Source of the DNA: CAZTHK01 sp964613215
Lineage (GTDB): Bacteria > Krumholzibacteriota > Krumholzibacteriia > Krumholzibacteriales > CAZTHK01
Length of the DNA: 64,000 nucleotides
Direction of reading: 5' to 3'
Assembly (NCBI GenBank): GCA_964613215.1
Contig: CAZTHK010000004.1
Span: 104,990-168,989, forward strand
Shown here: piece after piece, positions 7,772 to 15,235 of the stretch
How the letters are laid out: every line of letters begins with the position of its first letter
Numbering within the stretch: the stretch's first letter is position 1
Program-made: the position numbers and the translations under genes
Notes under the pieces: model-generated
Databases searched by the model: none
What the model saw: only the letters and a program-made list of their open reading frames with translations
What the model was told of the DNA's origin: nothing

Positions 7772-8419
7772 ATGATCAGAGCCAGCCGCATAGAAAAGAT
7801 ATACCGGGAGAAGGCCTTGCGTCCCTTTGCCGTAATGCTCCTGTCAGCGGGATGGAAACCCAACCAGGTCTCCATATCTGCACTGGCATTATCCGGGGTT
7901 TCAGGTGTACTGTTTGTATTCAGTCCCTTCTGGGGAGGGATTGGTTTTCTCATATCCGGATTTCTGGATACCCTTGATGGTGAGATGTCACGCAGGTCTG
8001 ATCGGGATAGCCGGGCGGGTGCGTTTCTGGATTCGGTGCTGGACCGCTATTCTGATTTCTTCGTTATGTTCGGGATACTGCTGTACTACCACCGGAAGAA
8101 TGCTCTGGATATTACCGGTATCATAATTATAATAGTGCTGATATTCGGGAATCTGATGGTGGATTATGTACAGATCCGGGCTGAGAGCAAAGGAACATCA
8201 GCTTCTTCAGGCCTGTGGGAGCGCCCGGAAAGAGTTCTCCTTATTGGATTAGCGGGTATAGGTTACCGGCTGGTACCACCAACCGGCTGGTTGAAAGATT
8301 CCGTATTCTTCAGCGAAGCCACCCTTCTGGGGGTGGTGCTTTCAATTATGGCATTGGGAGTGACCTTGATGGCATTGCAGAGGTTGATATACGGTTACCG
8401 GAAACTCGAAAGAAGATAA
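7772..8419 (+). CDS. CDP-alcohol phosphatidyltransferase family protein
   Basis: An integral membrane enzyme of 215 residues. It transfers a phospho-alcohol group from a CDP-activated donor (phospholipid or inositol-phosphate synthesis); the product is not predictable. The signature DxxDGxxxR(x)8GxxxDxxxD is present: D66, D69, G70, R74, G83, D87, D91, with Ser in place of the usual Ala before the Arg. Five to six hydrophobic segments follow the family pattern. The start at ATG 7772 lacks an obvious Shine-Dalgarno sequence. It is convergent with the response regulator gene that follows. Confidence 0.87.
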   Translation: MIRASRIEKIYREKALRPFAVMLLSAGWKPNQVSISALALSGVSGVLFVFSPFWGGIGFLISGFLDTLDGEMSRRSDRDSRAGAFLDSVLDRYSDFFVMFGILLYYHRKNALDITGIIIIIVLIFGNLMVDYVQIRAESKGTSASSGLWERPERVLLIGLAGIGYRLVPPTGWLKDSVFFSEATLLGVVLSIMALGVTLMALQRLIYGYRKLERR

Positions 8420-8694
8420 AAACCCTTCTTTCGGAAAATCTTCCCACTCCGGTTCGCGGGGAAAAGTCTTCGTATCCCGCCGGCAGATTAACCGGACCGG
8501 TTAATCGCCTTTATCAAACCTTCCGGTGTACACCTGTAAGCTGGTGAAATGTGAGATACCTGGAATATCCTCAAGTCTTATCCCCTTGCCGGCATACCCG
8601 GACGGTTCAACTGATAGAGAACTCTTTATTTGCGGTTACAGGTGGAAATTTCGGTTAAAACCGGCGCTGTTTCCCGCAGTTTCTCCGGAGCATA

Positions 8695-9048
8695 TTATTT
8701 TATGCTTTCCAGGAGTTGTCCAAAATCAACCGGTTTGTCTATGATACCGCTTATCATTCCGGCAAGCCCCTCACTCTCCAGCAGCTTCTTCACGAAGGGC
8801 CTTCCGGTGAGAATAAATATACGGCTTTCCAGCTTTTCCCCTGCCAGGCTTTCCAGAATATCCACACCGGTGATGCCGGGCATCTTGTAATCCAGCAGGA
8901 TTACATCATAATTCCCCTCTCTGATCAGATCCGCTCCATTGGATGGATCAACAATATAATCCGCCTGGTAGCCTTCATAACTCAGTGATTCCGCCAGTTC
9001 TTCACAAAGCACCGAATCATCGTCTATTATCAGAATTGCGGCAGGCAT
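8695..9048 (-). CDS. Single-domain response regulator of the kai locus
   Basis: A stand-alone receiver domain of 117 residues with no output domain. The acidic pocket (D9-D11), phosphoacceptor D53 (LLDYKMPG), switch threonine T81 and lysine K105 (DKP) are all present, so phosphorylation is expected. Its ATG directly abuts the TAG stop of the upstream histidine kinase, so the two are probably translationally coupled and cognate. With the kinase and kaiB it forms the output part of a kai-type locus. Output would have to be through protein contact or phosphotransfer. Confidence 0.92.
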   Translation of the reverse strand: MPAAILIIDDDSVLCEELAESLSYEGYQADYIVDPSNGADLIREGNYDVILLDYKMPGITGVDILESLAGEKLESRIFILTGRPFVKKLLESEGLAGMISGIIDKPVDFGQLLESIK

Positions 9049-11136
9049 CTATTCCTTTCGTGGCAACCTTACTAAAACGGAGGTATATTCCCCCGGTTCG
9101 CTGCTCACCTCTATATCCCCCCTGTGCAGCTTGATTATCTGTCTGGATACAGAAAGCCCCAGCCCGGTACCCCTCGCCTTGGTGGTAAAGAAGGGATCGA
9201 ATATCTTGTCTACGGTGTCCTTATCCATACCATCACCGTTATCGGTTATATCGATCTCGATATAACCATTCCCATTCCTCCCGGTAATCTTAATCACTCC
9301 CCCCTGTGAAGGTATCGCATGCAGGGCGTTATTCAGTATATTGTTGAATACCTCTTTCAACTGAATGCCGTCGGCCTCTATCACTACATCCCTGATGGAA
9401 TCCAGGTCCGGGACCAGGGAAACCTCCTTCCTAGATTGATTTTCAACTGTTGCCAAACAGTTATTCAGTATTTGATTTATATTTACATCTTCCCGGTGAG
9501 GCGGCCTGATTCTGGAGTAGAACAGCAGATTATTGATAATATGATCACTTTCATTTACCTTATTTTTTATCTTTTTCAGACGCTTATGGATATAGGGCAA
9601 ATCTGTCTTCCTCCCAATATTGTGTGCTGCCATACCTATTGCAGCCAGGGGGTTGCGCAGTTCGTGCGCCACTGTGGCAGCGAGCGCCCCGATATCGGAT
9701 AGCCGTTTGGCCTTTTCCAGTTCGGTGGCGGTATCTACCAGTTTTTCAGCCTGGCTGTTTACCATCCTGGAGAGGGTTTCCCTGTCTCTCTTGAGTATTT
9801 CTTCAGCCTTCCTGCGATCGGTAATCTCTTCGACGATAGAACCGAAGCCTATTATTTCACCGGTGTTGTCCCGCACCGGAAACCAGCTCTCACTCCAGTA
9901 ACGGGTTATCCCGGGAGCCAGGGGTGTCTCGCCGCTAACCTGGCGGTTCTCCACCGGCTGGCCGGTATCCAGAATCTGCCGGGTGATTTCTCTGGCGGAT
10001 TTGTCAAGGGCAGGAGCCACATCCCGGATCCGTTTTCCAATATGGTCTGCAGCGGGGATACCGTTAATATCCGCCAGGCGGTCATTTATCATCAAAAAGC
10101 GCAGTTCCCGGTCGAAATACGCAATACCAATAGGTGCCTTGGTTACCAGGGTCTCCAGGATAGCGTGGGCTCTGGCCAGCTTAGCTTCGGCCCTCTTCCG
10201 GTCGGTTATGTCCATACCTGAACCGGCAACGAACTTCTGTCCGCTGCTGTCCCAGATCAGAAACTTGAATTTCCACCAGTAGGTGCAGCTTCCATCCCGG
10301 CTACGGGTTGTTTCCACCACCTTTCTGATCTCTCCCCCCCTCATAACCGCCAGATCGTTGTTCCATATGGTCCTTGCGATATCATCCGGCCATATATCAA
10401 AATCGGTCTTCCCCAGCCATTCATCCGGCCCGATACCAAACTGACGCTCGTAGGACCTGCTTACATATACATACCGGCCCTCCTGATCCTTTATCCAGGC
10501 GATACCCGGACTGTTATCCATGAAATTCCTGAAACGGTCCTCGCTCTCCTTGAGTTCCCTGGTGCGCTCCTGAACCTTCTTCTCCAGTTCACGGTGAGAA
10601 CGCTGGAGTTTCCTCTGTGCCTCCTTTATTTCACTCAGGTTGGTTATCACTATACTCAGGCCGGTGTCATCCAGTTTCAGTGGATTGCAGGAGACCAGAA
10701 CAGGTATGAGTTGTTCATCCTTGCTCCTTAAATGGAATTCAGCCTGTTCGGTTCCCTTCATCCCCCTCTCCAGAAAGGGGCTGAAATCATGTAATTCATC
10801 CGGATTAATAAAATCAAAGATGGAACGTCCGATGATATCTCTGGTGGATACTCCCAGCATTCCGGCAAACCGGCTGTTACTGTACATCAGGATACCATCG
10901 GGGGTGAGGGTGGCCGCTCCTTCGTTCATGGCCTCTACCAGGAGACGGTAGGCATAATCGGCTCCCTTCAGGGTAAACACCTGGTCACCCTCCAGCCCGG
11001 GGGTAACTATAGCATCTATCTTCCCATCTATTATAGCATTCAGGGTCTCTTCCGCCTCGGCCAGCTTCATTCGCAATTCTTCATTTTCATTTATCAGCTG
11101 TTGATGCGTTTTCTTATCATCTTCCGGCTGCTTCAT
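9049..11136 (-). CDS. PAS-containing hybrid-type sensor histidine kinase (kai locus)
   Basis: A soluble sensor kinase of 695 residues with no membrane segments. In order: an N-terminal coiled coil with the VFTLKGADYAYRLLVEAM segment (about 1-70), typical of kinases encoded next to kaiB/kaiC; PAS 1 (about 65-170); a coiled coil (170-200); PAS 2 (about 200-315); PAS 3 (about 325-445); HisKA with phospho-acceptor His 491 (HELRNPL); and an HATPase with N-box NILNNALHA, DNGDGMD and GTGLGLS. It is downstream of kaiB by 9 bp and abuts the response regulator. The PAS ligands are unknown. It has no receiver domain of its own; the cognate receiver is the separate downstream gene. Confidence 0.93.
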   Translation of the reverse strand: MKQPEDDKKTHQQLINENEELRMKLAEAEETLNAIIDGKIDAIVTPGLEGDQVFTLKGADYAYRLLVEAMNEGAATLTPDGILMYSNSRFAGMLGVSTRDIIGRSIFDFINPDELHDFSPFLERGMKGTEQAEFHLRSKDEQLIPVLVSCNPLKLDDTGLSIVITNLSEIKEAQRKLQRSHRELEKKVQERTRELKESEDRFRNFMDNSPGIAWIKDQEGRYVYVSRSYERQFGIGPDEWLGKTDFDIWPDDIARTIWNNDLAVMRGGEIRKVVETTRSRDGSCTYWWKFKFLIWDSSGQKFVAGSGMDITDRKRAEAKLARAHAILETLVTKAPIGIAYFDRELRFLMINDRLADINGIPAADHIGKRIRDVAPALDKSAREITRQILDTGQPVENRQVSGETPLAPGITRYWSESWFPVRDNTGEIIGFGSIVEEITDRRKAEEILKRDRETLSRMVNSQAEKLVDTATELEKAKRLSDIGALAATVAHELRNPLAAIGMAAHNIGRKTDLPYIHKRLKKIKNKVNESDHIINNLLFYSRIRPPHREDVNINQILNNCLATVENQSRKEVSLVPDLDSIRDVVIEADGIQLKEVFNNILNNALHAIPSQGGVIKITGRNGNGYIEIDITDNGDGMDKDTVDKIFDPFFTTKARGTGLGLSVSRQIIKLHRGDIEVSSEPGEYTSVLVRLPRKE

Positions 11137-11145
11137 CTCAGACTT

Positions 11146-11493
11146 TTACTCTTCCTCCGATACAAGATCCAGGCCCAGAAGAAGTTTGCGTGTATCCGAC
11201 ATATCCCCCACAAATCTTCTGATTGGTTCGGGCAGTTCCTTGATCAGGGTGGGGGTTGCAATGATCTGCCCGTCCCTGGCAATTACGGGATTCTGATAGA
11301 TATCGATAATCTCCAGCTTATACCTGCCCTGGAGATACCTGTCGCACAGCTTCCTCATATTCTCAATAGCTTTCCGGGAGCTGGTAGATATCCCCGCCAC
11401 GAAAAGGCGGAGTACGTACTTATCTCCCTCCCCCCTTTCAGCTTGATTTCGAAGTTTCCCCTCTGTGTCTTTTTTAGATTCGCTCATACTCAC
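11146..11493 (-). CDS. kaiB: Circadian clock protein KaiB homologue
   Basis: A KaiB-family protein of 115 residues with the thioredoxin-like fold. The core runs from about residue 26 (YVLRLFVAG) to 110. The C-terminal signature GQIIATPTLIKELPEP...VGDMSDTRKLLLGLDL is well conserved. An extra charged N-terminus of about 22 residues precedes it. In cyanobacteria KaiB binds the KaiC hexamer. Here the only KaiC-like sequence in the window is the truncated gene upstream, whose stop overlaps this start by 4 bp (ATGA). KaiB may therefore act without local KaiC, perhaps with the histidine kinase encoded downstream. Confidence 0.93.
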   Translation of the reverse strand: MSMSESKKDTEGKLRNQAERGEGDKYVLRLFVAGISTSSRKAIENMRKLCDRYLQGRYKLEIIDIYQNPVIARDGQIIATPTLIKELPEPIRRFVGDMSDTRKLLLGLDLVSEEE

Positions 11494-11867
11494 TGCCCGG
11501 GTATAATGTCCAGTTCCACCAGCACCTTTTCGGTATCCGGAAGATCACCTATTATCTTCTTGAGCGGCGGGGGAATTTTTCTAACCGGAGTGGGAACAGC
11601 CGCCGCAATTCGGCCCGCAGAATTCTTCCGCAACTCCCGCTCGTTCTCCTCGAAGGCCATATAAACACCGGGGTCATCGAAACAGCCGGCTCCCCTGGCA
11701 ATAAATTCCATTGCCATAACAGTCTTGCCACACCCCGGGTCACCGCAAATAAGTGCGTGGCGGCCCTCTGGCAACCCTCCCGCTGTGATCTCATCCAGAC
11801 CACATATCCCGGTCTTACATTTTGAAAGTTCTTTCTTCTCTGCTGAAGATGAAACTTCCGGATCCAT
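11490..11867 (-). pseudogene. kaiC-kaiB deletion chimera
   Basis: An open frame of 125 residues made of two families. Residues about 18-84 match the start of the KaiC CI domain: GLDEITAGGLPEGR, Walker A GDPGCGKT (42-49) and GVYMAFEEN. Residues about 85-125 match the last 41 residues of KaiB: IPPPLKKIIGDLPDTEKVLVELD. The Walker B, the rest of CI, all of CII and the KaiB N-terminus are missing. The simplest explanation is one deletion that joined kaiC to a following kaiB paralogue in frame near 11615. The reading frame and coupling to the intact kaiB are preserved, so a short protein may still be made. Loss of KaiC ATPase function is certain; a new function is speculative. Confidence 0.82.
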
Positions 11868-12280
11868 TATCTTAACCCTCCGGGTTAAGCCGGGTAATCA
11901 AAGAGGAATTCGTCCGGTTACCACCATCATGCAATTCCCCCTTAAGGGACAAATAAAACCTGCCAGCCTATCCTGTCCCTCTAACAGAAGACATACCTGT
12001 TACATATTATTTAAACCCCGGCCTGAGAGGATGATACCCTATCGGTATATCTATGTCAACCGCGAAGAGTCCCGGAACTTGTCCAATTTCCAAACGGCCG
12101 CCATAAAGCCGGCGATTCTACATTCACAACCCTGCTCCTGGCGGCAGGCTATACTTTCTCGATCTTCCCGGGCTAAACCACCAGTAGCAGGCCCGGCGGC
12201 GGAGCTGAAATTTCACGGGCTGGCCGTATATTCACAGCATTTTCATCAAACAGGAATTGATATCATAAACAAAATTACCT
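11868..12280. other. Intergenic region upstream of the kai remnant
   Basis: About 410 bp with no supported gene, although both strands carry open frames. The immediate upstream hairpin of the chimera is listed separately. Nothing in the rest resembles the missing KaiC sequence. Confidence 0.45.
11871..11889 (-). promoter_or_regulatory. Palindrome enclosing the Shine-Dalgarno of the kai chimera
   Basis: CTTAACCC and GGGTTAAG form a perfect 8-bp stem around a 3-nt centre. On the minus strand the centre plus one arm reads GGAGGG, the only good ribosome-binding site for the ATG at 11867. Pairing would hide it, so the hairpin could damp translation of the kaiC-kaiB chimera and the coupled kaiB. 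Confidence 0.45.
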
Positions 12281-13294
12281 TCAGGTAGCCGGGTAATCTC
12301 TTATCAGATCACCGGGGTCCATGAGTAATTTAACATACTGGGCCCTGGTGTATATCCAGGGATCCCGGCTGTTCTTCCTGTTCATCTTGCCCCTGAAATC
12401 ATCCAGGGATCCGTATCCCTTCTCATCCATCCACGATTCCATATCCTCCAGCATACTGCCTGTATGATTGGTCCCATTCTTGTAGAGTGTGCTCACGGTC
12501 TGAACCGAACCAGCTCCGGCCAGGATCATCTTGATAACATCCTCCCCCTCCATTATACCGGTGCTGCTGCATATGTCCGCATCTATATTTCCGGATAACA
12601 GGCCGGTAAATCTGAGTGGAAGCCGGTTGTCCTTGCGCTCACTTAAATTATAAGGGAAGGTGTTCTTCTGGCCGGCTACGTCTATGTCCGGTTGAAAGAG
12701 CCGGTTGAACAGTACTACCCCCTCTGCCCCCTTCTTGTCCACCCGGGAGATAAAATTCAAGGGATTGGTATAGAAGAAACTCAGCTTCACCGATACCGGT
12801 ATGGAGACCTTCTCCACAATCTGTCTCAGCACGGAGAGCTGATCATCTTCGATCGATCCGGAATCCGGTTCGAAAAAATCAGGGGTGGCGTAGAAGTTCA
12901 GTTCCAGTCCGTCCACCCCGGTCTCCTCCAGGAGACCGGCATACTCGATCCAGGTCTCATCGGTTACCGCATTCAGGCTGGCTATTACAGGGATGGAGAG
13001 GCTCTTCTTTGCTTTTTCCACCCAGTAGAGGTGTTCCCGGGGGCCGGCGTGCTCCTGCTCCGGAAGGACGGTTATCATCTCGGCGTAGCGGTAGCTGGAT
13101 TTCTCCAGCTGCTCCTCCATCTTGAACTTCTCCAGCTGGATCTGCTCCTCGAAGAGGGATTTGGTAACCACCGCACCTGCGCCGCCATCCTCTATCTCCT
13201 TTAATTTATCCATATCCGAGGTTAATTCGCTGGCTCCCGCGATAACCGGATTCTTCAGCTTTATCCCCATGTAACTTGTGGTTAAATCAGCCAT
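12281..13294 (-). CDS. Dihydroorotate dehydrogenase-like flavoprotein
   Basis: A TIM-barrel FMN protein of 337 residues belonging to the group annotated as dihydroorotate dehydrogenase-like; its reaction is not established. The start MADLTTSYMGIKLKNPVIAGAS matches the DHOD N-terminal strand and phosphate-binding region. Family-typical segments GLELNFYATP, PVSVKLS and GAEGVVLFNR follow. The catalytic base and orotate site of true DHODs could not be confirmed. ATG 13294 is preceded by GGGGAGG. A possible 48-codon gene overlaps its first 13 bases. Confidence 0.85.
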   Translation of the reverse strand: MADLTTSYMGIKLKNPVIAGASELTSDMDKLKEIEDGGAGAVVTKSLFEEQIQLEKFKMEEQLEKSSYRYAEMITVLPEQEHAGPREHLYWVEKAKKSLSIPVIASLNAVTDETWIEYAGLLEETGVDGLELNFYATPDFFEPDSGSIEDDQLSVLRQIVEKVSIPVSVKLSFFYTNPLNFISRVDKKGAEGVVLFNRLFQPDIDVAGQKNTFPYNLSERKDNRLPLRFTGLLSGNIDADICSSTGIMEGEDVIKMILAGAGSVQTVSTLYKNGTNHTGSMLEDMESWMDEKGYGSLDDFRGKMNRKNSRDPWIYTRAQYVKLLMDPGDLIRDYPAT

Positions 13295-13428
13295 TTATGC
13301 CTCCCCTGTTTAAGACGAATATAATTGCATTCTTCCACCCCGCCGCACCTCTGATCGAGGGGCCGGATCTCATAGTAGGATTCCCGGAAGCAGACAACCT
13401 CCCCTCTTTTTAAATCTTCCGGCCACAT
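13282..13428 (-). CDS. Possible small protein upstream of the DHOD-like gene
   Basis: A 48-codon open frame that I translated by hand. It begins MWPEDLKRGEVVCFRES and ends in the TAA at 13282-13284, inside the DHOD-like gene (13-bp overlap). Its composition looks coding: mixed charge, three cysteines (positions 13, 28, 34) and aromatics. The overlap would allow translational coupling. No good Shine-Dalgarno sequence precedes the ATG, and the frame stays open upstream to about 13500 without a better start. No family is recognised. It might instead be the tail of a decayed gene. Confidence 0.38.
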   Translation of the reverse strand: MWPEDLKRGEVVCFRESYYEIRPLDQRCGGVEECNYIRLKQGRHKWLI

Positions 13429-13568
13429 ATGACCGGAATATTTGCCTGCGTGATTATTTAACAGTTTTGAAATCTTTGCAAGGCATAGTTGATTTAATCA
13501 TGGTGAAGAGGGAAATTAGGAAAATGCCTTTTTAAGATCACTTCGTATCAAAATCCGGAATCATCTGT

Positions 13569-13886
13569 ATGGAGCAAAAAAATAAACGGTCTGACCGGGG
13601 CAACCGCGCTGATGAAAAAGCAATAAGAACATACGGGAATGAGTACAGGGGAAGGGCGGTGATAATCTCCATCGGTGCCATGCTGGGAAGCAGAAAATTC
13701 CCCGGCGAAGAGGAACTTCTGGGAAAAGGGGTAAGTTACTGTTCAACCTTTAATGCTCCCTTCTATAAAGGGAAGACCGTCGCTCTGGCGGGAGTGGGCA
13801 GCGAAATAAACTATTACTTTCAGTGGAGTTTCCCCGAAAAATTATCCGGGAATTTAATAAGATTATATATGACTATCAGTTGTTAA
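13569..13886 (+). pseudogene. Thioredoxin-reductase-like remnant
   Basis: A 105-codon frame whose middle (about residues 18-80) matches the centre of thioredoxin reductase-type flavoproteins: RGRAVIISIGAM, FPGEEELLGKGVSYC and PFYKGKTVALAGVGSE. The FAD-binding N-terminal half and everything after the start of the NADPH-binding motif are absent. The active-site CATC/CxxC position reads CSTF, so the second catalytic cysteine is lost. No Shine-Dalgarno sequence is seen. It is most likely a gene fragment left by deletion, lying just before an interspersed repeat. Confidence 0.65.
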
Positions 13887-14225
13887 TATTTATAATTGGA
13901 ATATGTATACGCGGCGTTTTTTCATCCGCTGCCCGGTGTTCTAAAATCCCCTCACCTGTCGAGCGGGCATGGTTTTCTGCCCCGGAAGGGGCTGAAAGAG
14001 CGAGCCCGGGGCGCAGAGCTTAAGATTTCCGCGGCCGGCGAGAAATCGACAGCGATTCTGAAACACCGGGCACCGGAACAATGCGGATCGAGTAAAAATC
14101 GGGGAAACTCCAAACTTACTTTTAATATTGACAGAAATTTACCGAGCATCTATTCTGTGGGGGCCTGCCTTTACAAATAGAATGGCTGCAGGTCAATCCA
14201 GGAAGATATCAACAAAGGGAGTATT
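13887..14225. other. Intergenic region with a 140-bp-class repeat
   Basis: It contains repeat copy B1 (13930-14072) and its one-sided extension, which ends at GGGGAAACTCC (14101-14111). AT-rich DNA follows and should hold the promoter of the beta-barrel gene, but no clear -35/-10 pair is called. Confidence 0.5.
13930..14072 (+). repeat. 140-bp-class dispersed repeat, copy B1
   Basis: Its ends are inverted repeats, TGCCCGGTGTTCTAAAAT ... ATTCTGAAACACCGGGCA. The interior contains GCGGGCATGGTTT, GAGCCCGGGGC and AGAGCTTAAGATTT and aligns with 35187-35325 in the same orientation. To the right a conserved GGGGAAACTCC follows after about 28 bp. In the other copy that motif lies to the left and inverted. 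No coding capacity. Confidence 0.75.
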
Positions 14226-15155
14226 ATGCTGACAAGAGAAACAGTGCGGTGTGGAAGAGTAGCTTTATGTTTATCCCTCCTCACCATGATACTATTACTG
14301 TCACAGCCTGTTTCTGCCGGTGATATAAAAGGGGAGCTGAAGATCCCGGATGAGGGAAATATTCAGAAGATCACCCTGCGGGACGGATCGGTGATAATGG
14401 GCAGAATCACCAGGATCGGAGAATCCCGGGTCACCTTCGAATCGGAGGCCGGGATCATGAAGATCAGCATTGACAGGATCGAATCGATCGAGGAATTTCA
14501 CGGCTCTCAGATGAAGGGAGGCAAATACTGGTTTCCCAACCCCAATAAATCGCGCCTGTTCTTCAGCCAGACCGCCCGTATGCTGGAAAAGGGAGACGGT
14601 TATTTCCTGGATATCTATGCCTTCTTTCCCAGCGTAACCTACGGATTTACCGATATGTTCAGCATAGGGGGAGGCTTCTCCCTGATCCCCGGGCTGAATA
14701 TTGACGAACAGGTGTTCTATTTCACCCCCAAGGTGGGCTGGCAGGTAAGTGACAAAGTGGCCTTGGCCGCCAGTATGCTTATTATACGTATACCGGACCC
14801 CGATGACGATGATGACATAGCAGATGAGGATCCCCCCACGGTGGGGACACTTTCGGGACTCATAACATACGGCACCGGCAACCTGAGCGTAACCGCGGGG
14901 GCAGGATTTGGTTACGCCGGCGATCAGATCGCCGATAAACCCGCTGTAGTACTGGGGGGAGAATGGCGCTTTTCCAGGCGTTTATCATTCGTCAGCGAAA
15001 ACTGGATCTTCCCGGAAATCGACGAACCCCTGGTTTCATACGGAATCCGTTTCTTCGGAGAGAGCATCGCGGTAGACCTGGCGCTGTTCAATATCCTGGA
15101 TGATGATGCCATATTCCCGGGCGTTCCTTATATAGATTTTGTCTGGAATTTCTGA
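14226..15155 (+). CDS. Predicted outer-membrane beta-barrel protein with Sm-like N-terminal module
   Basis: A protein of 309 residues with no recognised name. A signal peptide covers about 1-32, ending at PVSAGD. Residues about 46-88 form a short beta module (LRDGSVIMGRI...GIMKISIDRIESIEE) reminiscent of Sm-like folds seen in other envelope proteins. From about 110 the chain alternates amphipathic strands and glycine-rich turns and ends in the aromatic residue of FVWNF, as outer-membrane barrels do. An acidic DPDDDDD loop lies near residue 196. ATG 14226 follows GGGAG. It is a lone plus-strand gene downstream of repeat B1. Confidence 0.7.
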   Translation: MLTRETVRCGRVALCLSLLTMILLLSQPVSAGDIKGELKIPDEGNIQKITLRDGSVIMGRITRIGESRVTFESEAGIMKISIDRIESIEEFHGSQMKGGKYWFPNPNKSRLFFSQTARMLEKGDGYFLDIYAFFPSVTYGFTDMFSIGGGFSLIPGLNIDEQVFYFTPKVGWQVSDKVALAASMLIIRIPDPDDDDDIADEDPPTVGTLSGLITYGTGNLSVTAGAGFGYAGDQIADKPAVVLGGEWRFSRRLSFVSENWIFPEIDEPLVSYGIRFFGESIAVDLALFNILDDDAIFPGVPYIDFVWNF

Positions 15156-15235
15156 TGGACACCCTTTGAAAAACCGGGGACGCCGGAGTAGCTGCTCCCA
15201 TGGTATCCCTTCAATCATTCTTCGACGCTGATTGA

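Noticed and set aside
11725..12288. A 187-codon plus-strand frame opposite the kai chimera
   Set aside because: Half lies antisense to the chimera; composition is unlike a protein, and no start signal is seen.
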